From: Flavobacteriales bacterium
GTDB taxonomy: Bacteria; Bacteroidota; Bacteroidia; Flavobacteriales; Flavobacteriaceae
Assembly: GCA_018335925.1 (NCBI GenBank)
Contig: JAGXRF010000061.1
Location: forward strand, 20,575-84,574
Length of the DNA stretch: 64,000 nucleotides
Direction of reading: 5' to 3'
Of the stretch, positions 57,470 through 64,000 are shown in pieces (the first letter of the stretch is position 1; each line of letters opens with the position of its first letter). The notes under the pieces were generated by a model. It was not told where the DNA came from. It did not search any database and saw nothing but the letters and a program-made list of their open reading frames with translations. The position numbers were made by a program, and so were the translations under genes.

Positions 57470-58075
57470 TCAATTATCTAACTTCCAACGAACTTCATAC
57501 AATAGGTTTAAGCTAGCTTCTGCCTTGGGCCAGTCGGCTTTTTTGATACCTACTTGCATATAGTATGTTTCCTGTTGATTTTGATGTAATATTTCCGCTT
57601 CAAACTCTTTAAGCCATCGCATCACCTGATTGGTGCAGTGGTAGGGGAATTGTAAATGGATGTGTTCTTGTAGAACTTTTTTGATGATACTTGCTTCTTG
57701 CAATGTCATTTGTGCAGCAGTTCGATAACTGCCAATGAGTCCGCTCACTCCAAGTTTGATGCCTCCAAAGTAACGAACCACTATTACCAACACATTGGTG
57801 AGTGTAAACGATTGAATTTGACCTAGTATCGGAGTTCCAGCAGTATGGTTGGGCTCTCCATCGTCATTGGCTCTCCATTTAATGTTCGGAAAACCAATTT
57901 GGTAGGCATAACACCAATGTCGGGCTTGTGGATGTTGTTTTTTGATTTTTTCCAAACATGCTTTCACTTCCTCTTCAGATTGTACCGGAAAAGCATATCC
58001 AAAAAACTTGCTCTGCTTTTCTTTAAAAAGCACTTCGGGAGTAGCTTCTGCTATGGTTTGAAAGGTATCTTCCAT
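57470..58075 (-). CDS. YigZ/IMPACT-family protein
   Basis: KKQHPQARHWCYAYQIG, NDDGEPNHTAGTPILGQI, VVRYFGGIKLGVSGLI. Confidence 0.95.
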   Translation of the reverse strand: MEDTFQTIAEATPEVLFKEKQSKFFGYAFPVQSEEEVKACLEKIKKQHPQARHWCYAYQIGFPNIKWRANDDGEPNHTAGTPILGQIQSFTLTNVLVIVVRYFGGIKLGVSGLIGSYRTAAQMTLQEASIIKKVLQEHIHLQFPYHCTNQVMRWLKEFEAEILHQNQQETYYMQVGIKKADWPKAEASLNLLYEVRWKLDN

Positions 58076-58076
58076 G

Positions 58077-58937
58077 TTATTGGGTCACCAAAATCAATGA
58101 AATCATAGCCAAAACCAACCCAATGATGTTGGCTTTGTTTAGTTTTTCTTTAAATAAAAGCAAACCTAACAATGTGGTAAAAGCCACGATACACACATTG
58201 TGAACGGTAAAAATGGTTGCACTTTTCCAAGTTGGATGTTCCAACATTTTTATCATAAAATACAACGAAAAGTAATTCGGAATTCCCAACACGATTCCTC
58301 CTAAAATACTTTTTCCATGCCAACTTCCTTTTCCTTGTAAAGTTTGTCCAGCAACCAAAATTAGTCCTGTGATTCCGGCAACCAAAAAAGTACTGATTGA
58401 AAAAATACTCACTTCCTCAGGGGTTACGTAATGGTGTTGGATGATTTTTAGGCTAGAATCGATGATTCCGGCTCCCACAAAAACCAAAACCGGATACATC
58501 CATTGGTTGTTTACCGGTAAGGCTCCTTGATTTTTTTTGGTGGTTAAATACACCGCAGCCAATGCCAACAAAATACCAATGATAGCCAAGATGCCTAAAT
58601 TTTCGCTAAATAAGACTACTCCAGATAAAATTGGAATAACTACCGACATTTTTGAGGCAACAGAAGCCACTGCAATTCCGTTTATTTGCGATGTTTTTGC
58701 CGTAACATAAAACACACTAATAAATAAGCTACCCAACAAAATGCTCGAAACAAACCACGGTTTTTGAATTACTTCCGAAGGGAAATACATCCAACCACCC
58801 ATCAAATTTCCTACCAAAAAAGCGGTGAAATAATTCACAACTAAGGCATGAAAAGTGTTGATTTGGTATTTTCCAAACAACTTGAGCACCACAAACAAAA
58901 TGGAATTAAAAAATACACTGAGTAAAATAAATGTCAT
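58077..58937 (-). CDS. EamA/DMT-family transporter
   Basis: Multi-TM (about 10 segments); start MTFILLSVFFNS at 58937. Confidence 0.85.
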   Translation of the reverse strand: MTFILLSVFFNSILFVVLKLFGKYQINTFHALVVNYFTAFLVGNLMGGWMYFPSEVIQKPWFVSSILLGSLFISVFYVTAKTSQINGIAVASVASKMSVVIPILSGVVLFSENLGILAIIGILLALAAVYLTTKKNQGALPVNNQWMYPVLVFVGAGIIDSSLKIIQHHYVTPEEVSIFSISTFLVAGITGLILVAGQTLQGKGSWHGKSILGGIVLGIPNYFSLYFMIKMLEHPTWKSATIFTVHNVCIVAFTTLLGLLLFKEKLNKANIIGLVLAMISLILVTQ

Positions 58938-59545
58938 AATTGCGGGAATTTTTGAAACAAATCTACCACATCTTCTTTGCCCACTTGTAAATGCCAAGTA
59001 TGTATTCCGAGTTGTTGGGCACTTTGGATGTTTTCTAACTTGTCATCCACAAACAAAGTTTCGTTGGATTGGGCATTTATTTGTTGTAAAACGGTTTGGT
59101 AAATTTCAGTATCTGGTTTGCGTTGGTGCATTTCAAAGGAATAAAAAACTTTGGTAAAACAAGCAAAAAATCTATCGACCAAATTTTTAGGATACGTACT
59201 CATTACATGATGAATATGGGTTGCATCGGTATTGCTGAGAAGATATACCGGATATTTTTTTACCAATTCTTCTAAAAAAACAATCCGATATTCAGGTATC
59301 GGTCCTAGTAAACTATTCCATGCTGTTTTTACGGCATCCAAATTCACCAATGCAACAGGTTGGGATAATTGTTGCAAGTTGGTTAGAAAAAAATTTTCGG
59401 TAACTAGTCCTTTTTCGTATTGTTGGTTGATGGCTTTCATTTCCTCTGTCCATTCAGTAAAACCTAAAGCCGCAAAGGAAGTTTTGGCTTTTTCGTAGTT
59501 CAAATCGAGAAAAACATCTCCAAAATCAAAAATAATTTGCTTCAT
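58934..59545 (-). CDS. HAD-family phosphatase
   Basis: IIFDFGDVFLDLNYE, LLSNTDATHI, LFVDDKLENIQSA. Confidence 0.93.
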   Translation of the reverse strand: MKQIIFDFGDVFLDLNYEKAKTSFAALGFTEWTEEMKAINQQYEKGLVTENFFLTNLQQLSQPVALVNLDAVKTAWNSLLGPIPEYRIVFLEELVKKYPVYLLSNTDATHIHHVMSTYPKNLVDRFFACFTKVFYSFEMHQRKPDTEIYQTVLQQINAQSNETLFVDDKLENIQSAQQLGIHTWHLQVGKEDVVDLFQKFPQL

Positions 59546-60590
59546 GTTTTAAGCGCAGGTATTGGGTATATTGGTCGTGTATGATTTTTTCTTCAAAAAT
59601 CATTTTATTGTCTTTCAAAATAGGAGCAATAATTCCTTTTTGCAGTGTTTTAGGAGCAGTAAATATTCTTGCTTCATCCCATAAGCCCTCGTTAATCAAA
59701 CTTTGTAAGGTGTATGTTCCACCTTCTACAACCAACGATTGGATGTTGCATTGGTACAAGTAATCCATCACTTGTGGCCAAAAAGCTTGGTTTTGGTTTA
59801 TGATTAATTGGTTTACCCATTTTGGTAAATATTTATTTTCAGTGTAAGTAAACACATAAGTTGGTGCTTCTTCCGAAAAAATTTTCCTTTTTATAGGAAT
59901 CTTATGATGCAAATCAATCACCAATCGTATGGGAGAATTTCCTTTCCAATAGCGGGTGGTCAAACTTGGATTGTCTTTCAAAACGGTTTGGGTACCTACC
60001 AAAATGGCCATTTCTTCGCTTCGCCATTGGTGGACTCTTTGTTGCGAAAAATCGTTGCTAATCCAAAAAGGAGTATTATTTTCTTGGATTTCCGGAGCAA
60101 TAAAACCATCTGCAGTTTGTGCCCATTTTAAAATAATCCAAGGTCTTTTTTGTTGATGAAATGTAAAAAATCTTCGGTTAAGCCATTTGCCTTCTTTTTC
60201 TAAAATCCCAACTTCTACTTTTTTACCAGAAGCCTTTAATTTTTCAATACTTTTTCCGGCAACGGCATCAAAAGGGTCTACATTGGCAATCGCAATATGC
60301 GGAATTTGATGATGTAAAATCAAGTCACAGCAAGGAGGCGTTTTTCCAAAATGGGCACATGGCTCTAAATTGACGTAAATGGTTGATTTTTGTAACAATT
60401 CCGATTGTTTCACCGAGTTGATGGCATGCACCTCTGCATGAGGGGTACCTGCTTTTTGGTGCCAACCTTCTCCAATAATTTGATCTTCATACACCACTAC
60501 GCTACCAACTAACGGATTTGGGTAGGTTTTTCCCAAACCATTTGACGCCAAGCTAAGGCATCGAAGCATATATTTTTCATGGCTTTTCAC
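59526..60590 (-). CDS. ribD: Bifunctional riboflavin deaminase/reductase
   Basis: MLRCLSLASNGLGKTYPNPLVGSVVV, HAEVHAI, VNLEPCAHFGKTPPC. Confidence 0.97.
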   Translation of the reverse strand: MKSHEKYMLRCLSLASNGLGKTYPNPLVGSVVVYEDQIIGEGWHQKAGTPHAEVHAINSVKQSELLQKSTIYVNLEPCAHFGKTPPCCDLILHHQIPHIAIANVDPFDAVAGKSIEKLKASGKKVEVGILEKEGKWLNRRFFTFHQQKRPWIILKWAQTADGFIAPEIQENNTPFWISNDFSQQRVHQWRSEEMAILVGTQTVLKDNPSLTTRYWKGNSPIRLVIDLHHKIPIKRKIFSEEAPTYVFTYTENKYLPKWVNQLIINQNQAFWPQVMDYLYQCNIQSLVVEGGTYTLQSLINEGLWDEARIFTAPKTLQKGIIAPILKDNKMIFEEKIIHDQYTQYLRLKHEANYF

Positions 60591-60618
60591 ATTGCAAAAA
60601 TACCATTAAATTAGCCAA

Positions 60619-61104
60619 ATGGAAATGTTTACAATACGAGAAATTCAACCAAAAGACAATCAGCAAATTGCATCGGTGATACGTTCGGTTTTAGTAGAAC
60701 ATCATGTGCCAAAAGTAGGCACGGCATATGAAGATGTTTCGTTGGATCAAATGTTTGAAACCTATCAAACAGAAAAAGCAAAATATTTTGTGGTAGAATA
60801 TCAAAACCAATTGGTAGGAGGTGCAGGTATTGCTCCATTAGAAAATGGTCCGGAAGGTATTTGCGAATTGCAAAAAATGTACTTTTTACCCATTGCAAGA
60901 GGAAAAGGGCAGGGGAGTGTCATGATGCAAACTTGTTTGGATTTTGCCAAAAAAGTAGGCTATCAACAGGTATATTTAGAAACCATGCCCAATATGTTAG
61001 ATGCCCAAAAAATGTATCAAAAATTTGGGTTTACCTATATTGATGCACCCATGGGATGTACAGGCCATACCTCATGTCCGGTTTGGATGTTGTTAAAGTT
61101 TTAA
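60619..61104 (+). CDS. GNAT N-acetyltransferase
   Basis: ELQKMYFLPIARGKGQGSVMMQTCLDFAKKVGYQQVYLET. Confidence 0.94.
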   Translation: MEMFTIREIQPKDNQQIASVIRSVLVEHHVPKVGTAYEDVSLDQMFETYQTEKAKYFVVEYQNQLVGGAGIAPLENGPEGICELQKMYFLPIARGKGQGSVMMQTCLDFAKKVGYQQVYLETMPNMLDAQKMYQKFGFTYIDAPMGCTGHTSCPVWMLLKF

Positions 61105-61120
61105 TCAAAAACCAACATTG

Positions 61121-61972
61121 ATGACCAACCAAGCATTATTAGAACAATTTTTAAACATTTTACTTCCAGTTTGGAAAGAGGAAGAAGAAGTGTATGGTAT
61201 GTTTTGGTGGGCTTGGCAAGAAATTTCTCAAAGCAAACGAAGTGCTTTTTTTCTTCAAAAAACACAAGAAGTATCTACAGAAGATAGTATCGTTTGGGAG
61301 AAGTTATTGATTCATTTACAAGAAAGAAAACCCATCCAATACTTTTTTGGGAAACAATATTTTTTTGGAGAGGCATTTCAGGTGAATTCGAACACTTTGA
61401 TTCCTCGTTCAGAAACGGAAGAATTGGTAGAATGGATGTTAGAAGTTTTGCCTAAATCAGAATCAATAGAAATTTTAGACATCGGAACCGGAACCGGATG
61501 TATTGCCATTACCTTGGCCAAAGAATTGCCTAATGCAAAAATTAGTGCGATAGACGTTTCTGAAAGAGCTTTAGAAGTTGCAAAAAACAATGCTAAGTCG
61601 CATCAAGTTTTGGTTGATTTTTGGCAGAAAGATATTTTAAAAGAAGAAATTTCTGAAAAAACTTGGCAAGCTATTGTTTCCAATCCTCCTTATGTGAGAG
61701 AATTAGAAAAGGCTACCTTATTGCCTCATGTATTACAAGAGGAACCTGGCTTGGCATTGTTTGTTTCTGATGAGGATCCGTTGCTATTTTATCGAGTAAT
61801 TGCCCAAAAAGCTTGGAATACCTTAAGTTCGGGCGGACATCTTTTTTATGAAATAAATCAATATTTGGGCAAGGAAACTCTTGCATTATTGCAAGACATG
61901 GGGTATCAAAACATACAACTTCGCAAAGATTTAAAGGGTAACGATCGGATGATACATGCCATCAAACCTTAA
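61121..61972 (+). CDS. prmC: Peptide chain release factor N5-glutamine methyltransferase
   Basis: IPRSETEELVEWML, ILDIGTGTGCIAITLA, VSNPPYV; ATG at 61121. Confidence 0.95.
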   Translation: MTNQALLEQFLNILLPVWKEEEEVYGMFWWAWQEISQSKRSAFFLQKTQEVSTEDSIVWEKLLIHLQERKPIQYFFGKQYFFGEAFQVNSNTLIPRSETEELVEWMLEVLPKSESIEILDIGTGTGCIAITLAKELPNAKISAIDVSERALEVAKNNAKSHQVLVDFWQKDILKEEISEKTWQAIVSNPPYVRELEKATLLPHVLQEEPGLALFVSDEDPLLFYRVIAQKAWNTLSSGGHLFYEINQYLGKETLALLQDMGYQNIQLRKDLKGNDRMIHAIKP

Positions 61973-62364
61973 TCGTTTTTCTTTTTCCCGTTTTTATAGG
62001 CAACTTTGCTTACAACTGGAGTAGGCTTTTTGGAATATACTTTTTTAGGAGCACTGTTTGTTTTTGGAGCAATTGGTTTTTTCTCTGCAATAGGTTTTAA
62101 TTCTTTACTCAATTGTAACAAAACTTCTCCGGGAACTTTTGGCTTTTCTTTGGTTCCTCTTAAAAATAGTACCAAGCCATTTAAAAAATTTCGCAGAATT
62201 TGGTCACCGCACTCTTTGTAATTCGGATGATCGGAATTTCGGAAAAAAGCACCTAATTCGGCTTTGGAAATTCTAAAATCTACCAATTCTAAAATTTCTA
62301 CTATTTGGTCGTCACGAAGTTGCAATGCTACACGTAACTTTTTAAAGATATCGTTATTGTTCAT
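61969..62364 (-). CDS. DUF1456-family protein
   Basis: MNNNDIFKKLRVALQLRDDQIVEILELVDFRISKAELGAFFRNSDHPNYKECGDQILRNFLNGL; start at 62364. Confidence 0.92.
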   Translation of the reverse strand: MNNNDIFKKLRVALQLRDDQIVEILELVDFRISKAELGAFFRNSDHPNYKECGDQILRNFLNGLVLFLRGTKEKPKVPGEVLLQLSKELKPIAEKKPIAPKTNSAPKKVYSKKPTPVVSKVAYKNGKKKND

Positions 62365-62479
62365 GCCACAAAGGTACACAAATGTTGTTTGTAAAGTGGT
62401 CAAAAACCATTGCAAGGAATGTTTTCTTTTTTCAACTTTCAATTTCATTTAGATTATTTTCCCACTATAAATTCAAACT

Positions 62480-63433
62480 ATGAGCCCATATATTAATCAC
62501 ACCATGCCAGTAAGAAAAAAGAAATTAATTCATCAAGCAGAGCGAAAAGTACCAGAGTTTAAGGAATTGCTTCACAGATTGCAGCGAAGTTTATCAGTTT
62601 TAGGAAGAAGTCAGGCAACCTTTAATGCGTATTCCCGACACATAGCTGCTATGGCATTGCATTTCGGAAAAATTCCAACCAAAGTCACTCCAGACGAAGT
62701 TCATGATTATTTGTTTTTGTTACAAAATCGATCTGTTACCCCGTCGCAAACATATTTTAAACATACGGTTTACAGCTTGCGGTTTTTGTTAAAGTCAGAA
62801 GGAATTTCTTATGAATATTTAAAGTTTCCGGTGATCAAGCACGAAAAAAAATTACAAGTGATTTTGTCAAAACAAGAAGTTTGGAGCATGTTGCACCATT
62901 GTAAATTGTTAAAACATCGAATTTTAATTGGTTTATTGTATGGTTGTGGTTTGCGTTGTTTAGAAGTTCGAAATATTAGAATTCAGGATTTGGATTTTGA
63001 TCGAAAGTTATTGCGAGTAGTTCAAAGCAAAGGCAAAAAAGATCGTTATGTGCCCTTATCGAAACATTTGATTAGAGGATTGAAAAAATATTTGGCACAA
63101 GAAAAACCGATAGATTGGATTTTTAATGGCCAGCCCTATGGTTATCAACTTAGAGCTGGAGGTGATTTTGATGGTAGATATTCTCAAAAAGGTGTGCAAT
63201 GGGTAATAAAACAGGCAAGTGCTAAAGCTGGCATTCAAAAAAATGTACATACCCACACCTTGCGACATTCGTATGCAACGCATTTGTTAGAAGATGGAAT
63301 GGATATAGTAACTTTAAAAAATTTACTAGGCCATTCCGATCTTAAAACCACTTTGATTTATTTGCAAAGTGCCCAAATTAACCCCAAAAAAGTCAAAAGC
63401 CCGTTAGACAGTTTGTTTAAAAAGTTTGGATAA
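62480..63433 (+). CDS. Tyrosine recombinase/integrase, IS91-accessory-like
   Basis: Catalytic GLR, KGKKDRYVPL, HTLRHSYATHLLEDG, LLGHSDLKTTLIYLQ and SPLDSLF tail; start may be 62504. Confidence 0.92.
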   Translation: MSPYINHTMPVRKKKLIHQAERKVPEFKELLHRLQRSLSVLGRSQATFNAYSRHIAAMALHFGKIPTKVTPDEVHDYLFLLQNRSVTPSQTYFKHTVYSLRFLLKSEGISYEYLKFPVIKHEKKLQVILSKQEVWSMLHHCKLLKHRILIGLLYGCGLRCLEVRNIRIQDLDFDRKLLRVVQSKGKKDRYVPLSKHLIRGLKKYLAQEKPIDWIFNGQPYGYQLRAGGDFDGRYSQKGVQWVIKQASAKAGIQKNVHTHTLRHSYATHLLEDGMDIVTLKNLLGHSDLKTTLIYLQSAQINPKKVKSPLDSLFKKFG

Positions 63434-63434
63434 A

Positions 63435-63468
63435 AAACAAGCTCCAACATTTCTGTTGGAGCTTGTTT
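63435..63468. terminator. Strong hairpin terminator, best T-run on minus strand
   Basis: aaacaagctccaac-atttct-gttggagcttgttt, perfect 14-bp stem. Confidence 0.85.
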
Positions 63469-63509
63469 AATGGTGGAATTAAGTGGAGTATTGGTTGTGC
63501 GATGTATTT

Positions 63510-63878
63510 TTAGATTTTAAGAATTTCTCTAACGTTTTTAATATACCATTCTTGTAATTCAACAGGAGTTAAATATCCCCATTCTTCGTAAATATGATGA
63601 ATTTTATTTAATTCATATTCTGCCATATCATTATAGATCCAAAATTGAGATTCTGGAAAATCATTTAAAATTATGTTTACCATTTTTACAATTCTGTCAC
63701 TATTATCTAAATCGTAATGTTCAGATTTATTTTCAATAAATTTAATAGAATTTGAATTAAGAAGCTCTTTAATTTTGTCCAGAAGTTCCGATTGGAAATT
63801 GCTTAATCCTTCACTATTTAATTCCAGTGAAGTTTTCCAAAATTCTTCATGATTTCGATTCCAACTTCTATTGAACAT
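63510..63878 (-). CDS. Hypothetical protein (122 aa), possible cassette cargo
   Basis: Long ORF with own terminator on minus strand; no family recognised. Confidence 0.6.
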   Translation of the reverse strand: MFNRSWNRNHEEFWKTSLELNSEGLSNFQSELLDKIKELLNSNSIKFIENKSEHYDLDNSDRIVKMVNIILNDFPESQFWIYNDMAEYELNKIHHIYEEWGYLTPVELQEWYIKNVREILKI

Positions 63879-63907
63879 AGTTTAAAGATTTAGTTTTGGA
63901 AATATAT

Positions 63908-64000
63908 CGCATAACGGTTTGCGGCTTGGCGTAGTGGCGGATTTTTAGCACAAAAGTTCAATCGAAGCACTGCACTTGAACCTACCACAAAACTGTCATA
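63908..64000. repeat. Left part of a structured attC-like/intergenic repeat, truncated by window edge
   Basis: cgcataacggtttgcggcttggcgtagtggcggatttttagcac...gttcaa-N14-ttgaac...; GC-richer than surroundings and non-coding. Confidence 0.5.

Noticed and set aside
62480-63433. True integron integrase (IntI)
   Set aside because: Shares the SPLD tail but the segment before HTLRHSY is short and appears to lack the IntI-specific insertion; it looks closer to IS91-accessory recombinases. Needs phylogeny.

Overview
AT-rich chromosomal segment of a Flavobacteriia/Bacteroidetes-type bacterium. The lineage is inferred from T9SS C-terminal sorting tails, TAnnTTTG promoter motifs and gene content; no tool was run. 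It is densely coding (about 65 protein genes). No rRNA, tRNA or CRISPR array was recognised. Housekeeping genes include htpG, hisS, hemL, hutU, uvrA, murB, recF, lepB, dapB, parB/parA, ribD and prmC. Accessory signals: (i) the right end of the window, with an IS91-type tyrosine recombinase lacking its usual transposase, a lone small ORF, and the left half of a structured attC-like repeat cut by the window edge; (ii) a two-copy REP-like double-hairpin repeat in which one stem pair covaries; (iii) a HigBA-type toxin-antitoxin operon with an 18-bp perfect palindrome inside its promoter and an apparently leaderless start; (iv) a GxxExxY gene with CTTTGTG/CACAAAG repeats; (v) a 120-bp TIR-bounded mini-element between convergent genes; (vi) putative TetR operator half-sites ahead of a TetR-ABC1 kinase operon; (vii) a probable catalytically dead M1-like/beta-barrel fusion. 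All family names are from sequence recognition by eye, not database search.
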